This document shows, piece after piece, positions 27,927 through 36,312 of a DNA stretch of 64,000 nucleotides. How positions within the stretch are numbered: the stretch's first letter is position 1; every line of letters starts with the position of its first letter. A model generated the notes under the pieces. The model was not told where the DNA came from. It made no database searches and saw only the letters and a list, made by a program, of their open reading frames with translations. The stretch is from Clostridium_AD sp050717515 (lineage in GTDB: Bacteria; Bacillota; Clostridia; Clostridiales; Clostridiaceae), in the NCBI RefSeq assembly GCF_050717515.1, contig NZ_JBOITL010000019.1:62001-126000 (forward strand), given 5' to 3'. The translations under genes and the position numbers were made by a program.

Positions 27927-28792
27927 ATGGTATATTAAATGTATTTAAACCTACAGGAATGACCTCTTTTGATGTAGTTCGCATAATAAAAAAAATCAGT
28001 CATATAAAAAAAGTAGGCCACGCTGGCACTCTAGACCCTGAGGCTAGCGGGGTTTTACCTGTTTGTATAGGAAAAGCAACAAAAGCTATTGACTATATAA
28101 TGGGGGACTTTAAAATTTATGAAACTGAACTTAAGTTGGGCGTTATTACAGATACTTATGATAGAGAAGGTAAAATTCTACAAGAGTGTGAGGTTATTTG
28201 CAGTGAAGATGAAATTACAGGTGCAATTAATTCATTTATAGGAGAAATAAAACAAGTTCCGCCTATGTACTCAGCTTTAAAGGTTAATGGAAAAAAACTT
28301 TATGAGCTGGCAAGGGCTGGGATAGAAATAGAGAGAGAAGCAAGATCTATAACGATTTATGACATAGAAATTAGCTCTATTGAAATACCTTACGTAAAGT
28401 TTAGGGTTAAATGCTCTAAGGGTACATATATTAGAAGTCTATGTTATGATATTGGAGAACTATTAAAATGTGGTGGAATGATGTGGAATTTGCAAAGAAC
28501 AGCTACAGGGCAATTTCACATTGAAGATGCTATAAATATTCAGGACTTAAATGAAGAAAATATAAATGGACATATTATGCCTATAGAAAGTATTTTTCAA
28601 AACAATACTAAAATCACCATAGAAGATAGGTTTGTTAAGTTCTTATTAAATGGTGTTGTAGTAAAAGATAAAGCTTTAGCGTCTAAGTTTGAAAGCGAAA
28701 AAATGTATAGTATCTATAATAATAACAATGACTTTATTGGCATTGCAGATAAAGGTAATGATGGTGTTAGGCTAATAAAATCATTTATATAG
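27923..28792 (+). CDS. truB: tRNA pseudouridine-55 synthase
   Basis: TruB makes the universal pseudouridine 55 in the T-loop of tRNA. It opens with the family pattern GILNVFKPTGMTSFDVVRIIKK, and the catalytic aspartate is in HAGTLDPEASGVLPV. The C-terminal PUA-like domain follows after about residue 220. The ATG overlaps the nrnA stop (ATGA). The 289 residues are typical. Confidence 0.96.
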   Translation: MNGILNVFKPTGMTSFDVVRIIKKISHIKKVGHAGTLDPEASGVLPVCIGKATKAIDYIMGDFKIYETELKLGVITDTYDREGKILQECEVICSEDEITGAINSFIGEIKQVPPMYSALKVNGKKLYELARAGIEIEREARSITIYDIEISSIEIPYVKFRVKCSKGTYIRSLCYDIGELLKCGGMMWNLQRTATGQFHIEDAINIQDLNEENINGHIMPIESIFQNNTKITIEDRFVKFLLNGVVVKDKALASKFESEKMYSIYNNNNDFIGIADKGNDGVRLIKSFI

Positions 28793-28805
28793 GAGTATAT
28801 TTAAA

Positions 28806-29732
28806 ATGGTAATTATAAAAGATAATTTTAAAACTAAACTTAAATATCCAACATACATTGCCCTGGGAAGTTTCGATGGACTACATTTAGGACATATGTA
28901 TCTTGTAAATAAAGCGGTGGAATTATCAAAAGAGAATAATGCTAAAAGTATGATTTGTACCTTTAAAACTCATCCATTGTCTGTTATTAACAAAGAACTT
29001 TGTCCAAAGCTCATAATGGATAATGACACCAAAATAAAATTATTAGAGGAAACAGGTATTGATATTGTTAATTTAGTTAATTTTGATAAAGAATTTATGA
29101 AGATAACTCCAGAAGAGTTCATAAAAAACATGGTGAATTATTATAATGCAAAGGGAATAGTTGTTGGTTTTAATTATAGATTTGGGTATAAAAATTTAGG
29201 TGATGTAGAAATGCTCCGAAAATACAGTAGTATACTAGGCTATAAGCTATATGTTTGTGAAGCTATTAGTTATGACAATGAGGTTGTAAGTAGTTCAAAT
29301 ATACGCCATCTTATAGCTGAGGGGAATATCATTAAAGCAAATGAACTTTTAGGAAGACCCCATTCTATCACTGGTGAAGTAATTAAAGGGAAACAATTTG
29401 GCAGAACTATTGGATTTCCAACTGTAAATTTAAATTACAATATGCAATGTATCATTCCTAAGGGAGGGGTATACTATACAATAGCCCAGTATGATAATAA
29501 TCTTTATAAGGCTATAACAAATATAGGGTATAATCCTACTGTAAAAGGTGGGAAACTATCCGTAGAAACCTGCATTTTGGACTTTGATAAACAAATCTAT
29601 GGTGAAAAGGTTGAAATTCACTTTATAAATAGAATAAGAGATGAAGTTAAATTTGATACTATCGAGGAATTAAGGCAACAGCTTATAAAAGATAAAGAAT
29701 ATGCTATTAAGCAAAAAAAAGTAGAAAAATAG
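28806..29732 (+). CDS. ribF: Bifunctional riboflavin kinase/FAD synthetase
   Basis: RibF phosphorylates riboflavin to FMN and adenylylates it to FAD. The N-terminal nucleotidyltransferase domain shows ALGSFDGLHLGHMYLVNKA (HxGH) and SSSNIRHLIAEG. The C-terminal kinase domain shows GKQFGRTIGFPTVNL and IGYNPTVKGGKLSVETCILDF. At 308 residues it is full length. It is the last gene of the nusA/infB cluster; rpsO downstream has its own promoter. Confidence 0.96.
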   Translation: MVIIKDNFKTKLKYPTYIALGSFDGLHLGHMYLVNKAVELSKENNAKSMICTFKTHPLSVINKELCPKLIMDNDTKIKLLEETGIDIVNLVNFDKEFMKITPEEFIKNMVNYYNAKGIVVGFNYRFGYKNLGDVEMLRKYSSILGYKLYVCEAISYDNEVVSSSNIRHLIAEGNIIKANELLGRPHSITGEVIKGKQFGRTIGFPTVNLNYNMQCIIPKGGVYYTIAQYDNNLYKAITNIGYNPTVKGGKLSVETCILDFDKQIYGEKVEIHFINRIRDEVKFDTIEELRQQLIKDKEYAIKQKKVEK

Positions 29733-29752
29733 CATTAAGATGTAAAAATTAA

Positions 29753-29781
29753 TTTACAATTTAATTTTAGTTTGTTATAAT
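29753..29781 (+). promoter_or_regulatory. Promoter of rpsO
   Basis: TTTACA (29753-29758), a 17-nt spacer and a perfect TATAAT (29776-29781). The predicted start is near 29788, leaving a leader of about 75 nt. Confidence 0.7.
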
Positions 29782-29799
29782 TGATTTGAACCTTATGCT

Positions 29800-29828
29800 A
29801 AGTTCACCGAATTGCTAACGGTGTACTT
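29800..29828 (+). promoter_or_regulatory. Stem-loop in the rpsO leader
   Basis: AAGTTCACCG (29800-29809) pairs with CGGTGTACTT (29819-29828) apart from one T-T mismatch. S15 controls its own translation by binding leader RNA in several bacteria; the position, 35 nt before the start codon, suits that role, but the fold here does not let me assign it to a known class. Confidence 0.45.
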
Positions 29829-29862
29829 GGAATATGGGGATTATATTCGGAGGTGTTGTAAA

Positions 29863-30126
29863 ATGCAAAAAGCTACAAAACAAGAAATAATGACTAAACA
29901 TGCGAGACATGAAGGAGACACAGGTTCTCCAGAGGTGCAAATCGCACTACTTACTGAAAGAATTTTAGAGTTAACTGAACACTTAAAAATTCATAAAAAA
30001 GATCACCATTCAAGAAGAGGTCTATTAATGATGGTTGGACAAAGAAAAGGTATGTTAGGTTACTTAAAGAACCAGGATATTGAAAGATACCGTGCAATTC
30101 TTGTAGAACTTGGACTAAGAAAGTAA
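29863..30126 (+). CDS. rpsO: 30S ribosomal protein S15
   Basis: S15 is a primary 16S rRNA binding protein of the 30S platform. The 87-residue sequence is canonical: KQEIMTKHARHEGDTGSPEVQIALLTERI, HLKIHKKDHHSRRGLLMMVGQRKGMLGYLK. CGGAGGTG (29848-29855) sets the ATG at 29863. Upstream in-frame ATG at 29812 falls within the leader hairpin and lacks a ribosome binding site. It precedes pnp, as in most bacteria. Confidence 0.97.
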   Translation: MQKATKQEIMTKHARHEGDTGSPEVQIALLTERILELTEHLKIHKKDHHSRRGLLMMVGQRKGMLGYLKNQDIERYRAILVELGLRK

Positions 30127-30129
30127 TTA

Positions 30130-30153
30130 AGAGCGGCTTAGCCGCTCTATTAT
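30130..30153 (+). terminator. Terminator between rpsO and pnp
   Basis: AGAGCGGC (30130-30137) pairs with GCCGCTCT (30141-30148), loop TTA, followed by a T-rich stretch. The GC-rich stem is compact and strong. Confidence 0.75.
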
Positions 30154-30242
30154 TTTAAGTATTAGTAAATAAATATAAATTTGATTAATAAAACATTTAT
30201 ATTAGCAAATAATATTAGTGTAAATTGAAGGGAGGCAAATAT

Positions 30243-32354
30243 ATGATTCATGTTATAGAAACTACTGTTGCAGGTAGGACTCTTAAAGTTGAATATGGTA
30301 AGGTTGGAATGCTTTCAAACTGTTCAATATTCATGAGCTATGGTGAAACAGTAGTTATGGTTAATGCAAATGCATCAGAAAAACCAAAGGAAGGTATTGA
30401 TTTCTTTCCTCTAAGTGTAGAATATGAAGAAAGACTTTATGCCGTTGGTAAAATTCCTGGTGGTTTCATAAAAAGAGAAGCAAGACCATCAGAAAGAGCG
30501 ATTTTAACAGCAAGAGGTATAGATAGACCACTTAGACCACTATTCCCTAAAGGCTATAAAAATGATGTGCAAATTGTATGTACTGTATTGTCAGTTGAAC
30601 AAGATAATTCACCTGAGATACTTGCTATGAACGCAGCATCAATGGCATTATGCATATCTAGCATACCTTTTACAGATGCTGTTGCAACTGTATCAGTTGG
30701 CCTTGTTGAGGATAAGTTTGTATTGAGCCCTACTGTAGAAGAGAGAAGCGCTAGTTCTATGAATCTTACAGTTTGCGCAACAAAAGACAATGTAACAATG
30801 ATAGAAGCAAGTGGAAATGAAATACCAGAAGATGTAATGATAAATGCAATTGATTTTGCTTTTGAAGCATGTAAAAAAATTGTAGCTTTCCAAGAAGAAG
30901 CTGTGGCTAAGTTTGGAAAAGAAAAAATCATTCCTCAAATAAGTAAAATAGATGAAACTCTCCAAAGTGAAGTTAGAGATTTCTCATTTGATATGTTTAA
31001 GACAGCAATGTATATAATGGATAAAGATGAGAGAAATACAATGGTAGATGAAATAAAACAAAAAATAAGCCTTGAATTTAGTGAAAAGTACCCAGATAAA
31101 AAATCAGATATAGGTGAAGTTGCATATGGTATCCAAAAAGAAATAGTTAGAAATATGATGCTAAATGAAGATAGAAGACCAGATGGAAGAGCCTTTGATC
31201 AAGTTAGACCAATAAGTTGCGAGGTAGGGGTACTTCCAAGAACTCATGGGACTGGTTTGTTTACAAGAGGACTCACTCAAGTAATGGGTGTTGCAACACT
31301 TGGAGCATTAAAAGAAGCTCAGATGTTAGACGGAATAGGTGACGAAGATACTAAAAGATATATGCATCATTATAATTTTCCAGCTTATAGCGTAGGAGAA
31401 GTTAAGCCAATGCGTGGACCTGGAAGGCGTGAAATTGGTCACGGAGCGTTAGCCGAAAAAGCAGTAGAACCACTTTTACCATCTATAGAAGAATTTCCAT
31501 ATGCTATTCGTGTAGTATCGGAAGTATTGAGTTCTAATGGTTCAACATCTCAAGCTAGTGTAAGTGCAAGTATTTTAGCACTACTTGATGCAGGGGTTCC
31601 AATTAAGAGACCGGCAGCTGGTATTGCAATGGGACTCATTACAAATGCTGACTTAACTAAAGAAAAAGTATTGACAGATATTCAAGGTATAGAAGATTTC
31701 TTTGGTGATATGGACTTTAAAGTTGCAGGAACCGTTAATGGTATTACTGCTATACAAGTTGATACAAAGCTTCATGGCTTATCTAAATATTGCATTAAAA
31801 CTGCAATTATAGATGCAAAAAAAGCTAGGCTTCATATATTAGGAAAAATGAATGAATGTATAGACGCACCAAGGAGTGAATTGTCAAAATATGCTCCTAG
31901 AATGTATATATTAAATGTAGAACCTGACAAGATTAGAGACGTAATAGGAAAAGGCGGAGTAACTATAAAGAAAATTATAGCCGAAACCGGAGTTAAAATA
32001 GACACTAATGACGATGGTAAAATTGTAATTATGTCTAACGATGGAGATAGTGCAAATAGAGCAGTGAAAATTATTGAAGAGCTAACTAAATCTGTTAAAG
32101 TAGGAGAAATATATTTAGGAAAAGTAACAAAGATTGCTGCTTTTGGAGCATTTGTTGAAATACTTCCTAATAAAGAAGGATTAGTGCATATTTCTAAACT
32201 TGATTTTGCTAGAGTAAATAAAGTAGAAGATATTGTTTCCGTTGGTGATGAAATATTAGTAAAAGTAATGGAAATAGATAATCAAGGAAGAGTAAATCTT
32301 TCAAGAAGAGATGCTATTAAAGATAGTGAAACTGAAAAAAAAGATGCTGAATAA
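30243..32354 (+). CDS. pnp: Polyribonucleotide nucleotidyltransferase
   Basis: PNPase is a phosphorolytic 3'-5' exoribonuclease that also adds tails. Two RNase PH domains are present (the second begins RPDGRAFDQVRPISCEVGVLPRTHGTGLFTRG-like), then KH (IRDVIGKGGVTIKKI) and S1 (GEIYLGKVTKIAAFGAFVEILPNKEGLVHIS) domains. At 703 residues it is complete. AAGGGAGG (30228-30235) sets the ATG at 30243. RNase Y, its partner in degradation, is at 42,296. Confidence 0.97.
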   Translation: MIHVIETTVAGRTLKVEYGKVGMLSNCSIFMSYGETVVMVNANASEKPKEGIDFFPLSVEYEERLYAVGKIPGGFIKREARPSERAILTARGIDRPLRPLFPKGYKNDVQIVCTVLSVEQDNSPEILAMNAASMALCISSIPFTDAVATVSVGLVEDKFVLSPTVEERSASSMNLTVCATKDNVTMIEASGNEIPEDVMINAIDFAFEACKKIVAFQEEAVAKFGKEKIIPQISKIDETLQSEVRDFSFDMFKTAMYIMDKDERNTMVDEIKQKISLEFSEKYPDKKSDIGEVAYGIQKEIVRNMMLNEDRRPDGRAFDQVRPISCEVGVLPRTHGTGLFTRGLTQVMGVATLGALKEAQMLDGIGDEDTKRYMHHYNFPAYSVGEVKPMRGPGRREIGHGALAEKAVEPLLPSIEEFPYAIRVVSEVLSSNGSTSQASVSASILALLDAGVPIKRPAAGIAMGLITNADLTKEKVLTDIQGIEDFFGDMDFKVAGTVNGITAIQVDTKLHGLSKYCIKTAIIDAKKARLHILGKMNECIDAPRSELSKYAPRMYILNVEPDKIRDVIGKGGVTIKKIIAETGVKIDTNDDGKIVIMSNDGDSANRAVKIIEELTKSVKVGEIYLGKVTKIAAFGAFVEILPNKEGLVHISKLDFARVNKVEDIVSVGDEILVKVMEIDNQGRVNLSRRDAIKDSETEKKDAE

Positions 32355-32357
32355 TAG

Positions 32358-32388
32358 AAGGGCTTAGATGCCTTTTTATTTTTTTTAA
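32358..32388 (+). terminator. Terminator after pnp
   Basis: AAGGGC (32358-32363) pairs with GCCTTT (32370-32375) with one G-U, loop of six, followed by a long T-rich tract. Confidence 0.65.
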
Positions 32389-32445
32389 TAATATTACACT
32401 AATTTGCACATATTAAATATAAATTCTCATTAAGGAGAGGCGCAT

Positions 32446-33720
32446 ATGTACAATTTATTTAAGTTAAGTAATGGGTTAAGAGTTGTAGTTGAATCTATAG
32501 AATATGTAAATTCTGTAAGCGTAGGCCTATGGATAGAAAATGGTTCAAGAAATGAAAATGAAGTGAGCAGTGGAATATCACATTTTATTGAGCATATGCT
32601 TTTTAAAGGAACTCCTGGTAGGACTGCAAAACAAATTGCCGAAGCTATTGAAGACGTGGGCGGTCAAATAAATGCTTTTACAGGAAAAGAAGCCACATGT
32701 TATTACATAAAAGCCTTAGATACACATTTAGAATTATCACTGGATATTTTGTCAGATATGCTTTTTAATAGTAATTTCTCACAAGATGAAATGGAAAAAG
32801 AAAAAGGCGTAATTATCGAAGAAATAAATATGAGTGAAGATTCACCAGAGGATGTATTAATAGATCTGCATACAAAAGCAATTTGGAATAAGGATTCTAT
32901 TTCCTTACCTATTTTGGGAACCATGGAAACTGTAAAATCTTTTAATAGAAAAACCATCTTAGATTACATTGATTCCTATTATATACCGGAAAATTCAGTT
33001 ATATCAATTTCTGGTAAATTTGATATGAAAAATATAGAAAAGCTTCTAGAAAAATATTTTGGAAAATGGCATACTAAAAATAAAAAAATTACTAAATATA
33101 GTAGTCCTGAGCTTTTAAACCACCATTATTTTAGAAAAAAAGATATTGAACAACTTCACATAAGCCTCGGAATACCTGGAGTGGAAATTGGAAATGAGGA
33201 CACATATACTCTAATACTACTAAGCAATATATTAGGAGGAGGAGCCTCCTCAATATTATTTCAAAAAATTCGTGAGGAACTAGGACTATGTTACTCAATT
33301 TATTCTTACATATCAGCCTTTAAAAACACTGGGATTGTAAGTATTTATGCGGGGCTAAATCCATTACAAGCGGAAGTTGCTATTGATGCAATAAAAGAAG
33401 AAGTTAGAAAATTTGCAAAATTAGGAATTGACAATGAAAGGTTACTAAAGGCCAAAGAGCAGTTAAAGGGTAGTTATATTCTAGGGCTTGAAAGTACCAG
33501 TAGTAGAATGTTTAGCAATGGGAAGTCTGTTATGTTTTTGAATAAAATCAATACACCTAAAGATGTACTTAGAAAAATAAATGAGATAGATATGGCAAGG
33601 GTAAATTCTGTTATGGAAAAGACTTTTAAAAAGGGTATAATAAATTCTGCATATGTAGGTAAAGAAAAAGAAATGCTTAATAAACTCTTTAAAGGAAATA
33701 TTATTTCTATGGATAAGTAA
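32446..33720 (+). CDS. M16 family zinc peptidase
   Basis: This is an insulinase-type processing peptidase. The inverted zinc motif HxxEH is in SHFIEHMLFKGT near residue 45, and the distal glutamate is in EKGVIIEEINMSED near 125. The C-terminal half shows GGGASSILFQKIREELGLCYSIYS, the partner domain. At 424 residues it matches the single-chain bacterial enzymes found downstream of pnp in many Firmicutes (for example YmxG/MlpA). The natural substrate is not known. Confidence 0.93.
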   Translation: MYNLFKLSNGLRVVVESIEYVNSVSVGLWIENGSRNENEVSSGISHFIEHMLFKGTPGRTAKQIAEAIEDVGGQINAFTGKEATCYYIKALDTHLELSLDILSDMLFNSNFSQDEMEKEKGVIIEEINMSEDSPEDVLIDLHTKAIWNKDSISLPILGTMETVKSFNRKTILDYIDSYYIPENSVISISGKFDMKNIEKLLEKYFGKWHTKNKKITKYSSPELLNHHYFRKKDIEQLHISLGIPGVEIGNEDTYTLILLSNILGGGASSILFQKIREELGLCYSIYSYISAFKNTGIVSIYAGLNPLQAEVAIDAIKEEVRKFAKLGIDNERLLKAKEQLKGSYILGLESTSSRMFSNGKSVMFLNKINTPKDVLRKINEIDMARVNSVMEKTFKKGIINSAYVGKEKEMLNKLFKGNIISMDK

Positions 33721-33857
33721 ATTTATTTACAATGATATAGAAATTATGCATAACTCCACAAGATATTCCATAGTATTTTAGGGGTATGAAAATAAATCAA
33801 AGGTATTTGTTATTTATTTTTATGTCCCTTCAGAGAATTGGTAAGGAGGGTGTATAT

Positions 33858-34133
33858 ATGGAAGATAATATAAAGATGTACAGTGAAATGGAAAGATATG
33901 AAATTATCAATATTAATGATGGTGATAAATATAGCAATTTAGGCAGCAATGATGTAGTTATTGATGAGAATGGTCTTTTGAAATTTTTAATTATTAACGA
34001 GGGCAGTTCTAAATTTAGTTTTTTTAAAACTAGCGATATAATTGAGGTACCTTGGGAATATGTAAAAAAAATAGGCTCGAGAACTATAATAATTGATGTT
34101 GATAATGAATTTTTAAAAAAATCTCATATTTAA
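33858..34133 (+). CDS. YlmC/YmxH family PRC-barrel sporulation protein
   Basis: This is a PRC-barrel protein of 91 residues resembling YlmC/YmxH, with YEIININDGDKYSNLGSNDVVIDENG followed by SFFKTSDIIEVPWEYVKKIGSRTIIIDVD. The family is common in spore formers; its exact job is unclear. AAGGAGGGTG (33843-33852) selects the ATG at 33858 over an upstream ATG at 33786 that lacks a ribosome binding site. It follows the M16 peptidase and precedes dapG, as ymxG-ymxH do in Bacillus. Confidence 0.85.
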   Translation: MEDNIKMYSEMERYEIININDGDKYSNLGSNDVVIDENGLLKFLIINEGSSKFSFFKTSDIIEVPWEYVKKIGSRTIIIDVDNEFLKKSHI

Positions 34134-34179
34134 CGACATTTCTGTTTCGAGGAAGATGATTTAATTTGGGAGGACATAA

Positions 34180-35370
34180 ATGAAAATATTAGTGCAAAAG
34201 TTTGGAGGCACATCTGTTTCGACGGAGGAAAAAAGAAAGCTTGTAGTGTGTAAAGTTTTAAACGCAAAGGCAGAAGGCTATTTTCCAGTGGTAGTAGTAT
34301 CTGCCATGGGACGAAAAGGAGAGCCTTATGCTACAGATACTCTGTTATCACTTATAGATGATAAATTTAAAGTAGCAAATCCATTAGCAGTAGATTTGCT
34401 AATGAGTTGTGGGGAAACTATAAGCACTGTAATAATGTGTAATGAATTAAATAATAAAGGTATTGATGCTGTGCCCTTAACTGGAGGACAAGCAGGTATA
34501 ATTACAGATTGTAATTATAACAATGCAGCAATACTTAATGTGGATACAAAACAAATATTAGGCATACTGCAAAAGGGAAAAATTCCTGTAGTAGCAGGAT
34601 TTCAAGGTAAGGATGAAAATAACTATATTACAACTATAGGTAGAGGTGGAAGTGACGTTACTGCTGCAATACTCGGAGCGGCGCTTAATGCAGTAGAGAC
34701 TCAAATATACACTGATGTAGATGGTATTATGACAGCAGATCCACGGATAGTTTCTGAAGCGACTTTAATAAAGAAAATAAGTTATGATGAAATTTTTCAA
34801 TTTGCAGATCAAGGAGCCAAGGTGATACACCCACGAGCAGTGGAAATATCTAGAAAATATAATATACCACTCGTAATAAAGAACACTATGAACGATTGTG
34901 ATGGAACAGTAATTAGTAATTTAGGAAATGAAGGCTATGAAAGTATAATTACAGGTATTACACATATGAATAATAGGGTTCAAATAAAGATATGCAAAAA
35001 TTCAGACGCTAGCTATGATGATCTTTTTGATATCTTAGCTGAAAATCTTATAAGCATAGATCTTATAAATGTTTTTCCTAAAGAAAAAATATTCACTATT
35101 GATGAAAAAGACTTTATTAAATTTCAAAATTTAATAAAAGAGCTTAATATGATTTGTACTTTTGTGAAGAATTGTAGTAAAATTTCAATTATAGGTTCAA
35201 AAATGAGAGGTATACCAGGAGTTATGGCTAGAATACTTAAAGCGTTAACCAGGGAAAAGATTGAAGTGTTGCAAACAGCGGATTCGCATATGACTATATG
35301 GTGTCTTGTAGAAACAGAATATGTTGAAGGAGCAATTATAGCCTTGCACAGGGAATTTAAATTAGGATAA
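34180..35370 (+). CDS. dapG: Aspartate kinase
   Basis: Aspartate kinase phosphorylates aspartate at the entry to the lysine, diaminopimelate, threonine and methionine pathways. It begins with VQKFGGTSVSTEEKRK; TTIGRGGSDVTAAILGAAL and YTDVDGIMTADPRIV are in the catalytic domain, and two ACT domains follow after about residue 265. The 396 residues fit the DapG/LysC class. In B. subtilis dapG sits in a sporulation-linked cluster upstream of tepA and spoIIIE, as here. No lysine riboswitch is seen upstream. Confidence 0.93.
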   Translation: MKILVQKFGGTSVSTEEKRKLVVCKVLNAKAEGYFPVVVVSAMGRKGEPYATDTLLSLIDDKFKVANPLAVDLLMSCGETISTVIMCNELNNKGIDAVPLTGGQAGIITDCNYNNAAILNVDTKQILGILQKGKIPVVAGFQGKDENNYITTIGRGGSDVTAAILGAALNAVETQIYTDVDGIMTADPRIVSEATLIKKISYDEIFQFADQGAKVIHPRAVEISRKYNIPLVIKNTMNDCDGTVISNLGNEGYESIITGITHMNNRVQIKICKNSDASYDDLFDILAENLISIDLINVFPKEKIFTIDEKDFIKFQNLIKELNMICTFVKNCSKISIIGSKMRGIPGVMARILKALTREKIEVLQTADSHMTIWCLVETEYVEGAIIALHREFKLG

Positions 35371-35427
35371 TAAATGTATATAGTTTCTCTTAATGCACAA
35401 AATAAAGATGGATTAGGAGGAATGCAA

Positions 35428-36135
35428 ATGCCAAAAGCTGAAAAAAATAAAGAAGATAAGAAAAGTGAAATTATTGTGGAAAATTTAAATCAACAGGTTG
35501 AAAATATCAAAGAACTTGGAGTAACGAATGTTCCGACTCAAAATGATAAAATTCAAATTTTGTCTATTATTGGTCAAATAGAAGGACATATGATGTTATC
35601 TCCTCAAACTAAAACTACTAAGTATGAACATGTTATTCCAGAGTTAATTGCTATGGAAAGGGATGAAAAAGTAAAAGGTATTCTTATAGTTCTAAATACT
35701 GTAGGAGGAGATGTGGAAGCTGGTCTTGCAATAGCTGAGATGATTAGAAGCGTTAGTAAACCAACTGTATCACTAGTAGTCGGTGGAGGCCATTCAATAG
35801 GTATCCCACTGGCAACAGCTGCTGCTTATTCATTTATTTCCCCCTCTGCAACTATGATAATTCATCCTATTAGAATGAATGGTTTAATAATAGGAGTATC
35901 TCAAACTTTTGAATATTTTAATAAAATGCAAGAACGAATAACTGAGTTTATTATTAGAACTTCCAAAATCGATAAGGAAACCGTAAATAGATTAATGCAT
36001 CAAACCGATGAACTTTTAAATGATATGGGTACTATACTTATCGGAAAACAAGCAGTTGATAATGGATTAATAGATGAAGTTGGCGGAATTAGTGAAGCCT
36101 TATCAAAATTAAATGAAATGATAGATAAAGCTTAA
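35428..36135 (+). CDS. tepA: ClpP-fold protease TepA-like
   Basis: This is a protein of about 235 residues with the ClpP/crotonase-like fold of TepA, a translocation-enhancing peptidase. The serine protease site is probably in GGGHSIGIPLATAAAYSFISPSATMIIHPIRM, with an earlier VLNTVGGDVEAGLAIAEMI strand-helix. The N-terminal 40 residues are charged. AGGAGG (35415-35420) fits the ATG at 35428; ATGs at 35374 and 35422 are less likely. The dapG-tepA-ftsK order matches Bacillus. Confidence 0.88.
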   Translation: MPKAEKNKEDKKSEIIVENLNQQVENIKELGVTNVPTQNDKIQILSIIGQIEGHMMLSPQTKTTKYEHVIPELIAMERDEKVKGILIVLNTVGGDVEAGLAIAEMIRSVSKPTVSLVVGGGHSIGIPLATAAAYSFISPSATMIIHPIRMNGLIIGVSQTFEYFNKMQERITEFIIRTSKIDKETVNRLMHQTDELLNDMGTILIGKQAVDNGLIDEVGGISEALSKLNEMIDKA

Positions 36136-36180
36136 AAATAGATATAAATAGGTTCTATGGGCCTATTTATATCTATTTTA
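36135..36180 (+). terminator. Terminator after tepA
   Basis: An 18-bp stem (36135-36152 with 36162-36179) starts at the stop codon. It is AT-rich with a GG/CC top, and the right arm itself is T-rich. Confidence 0.75.
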
Positions 36181-36312
36181 TTAATTTTTTACCATAATTA
36201 ATAGGAATAATTGAGTTTTTTATGTATATAGTTTAAAATTCCTCTATAAATCTATATAAAGTTAAAGGAGATTTCTAAAATTTGTAGAAATATTAAGAAT
36301 GGAGGTGATACT

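Noticed and set aside
34134..34179. A possible lysine riboswitch before dapG
   Set aside because: Only 46 nt separate ylmC and dapG, far too short for the lysine aptamer.
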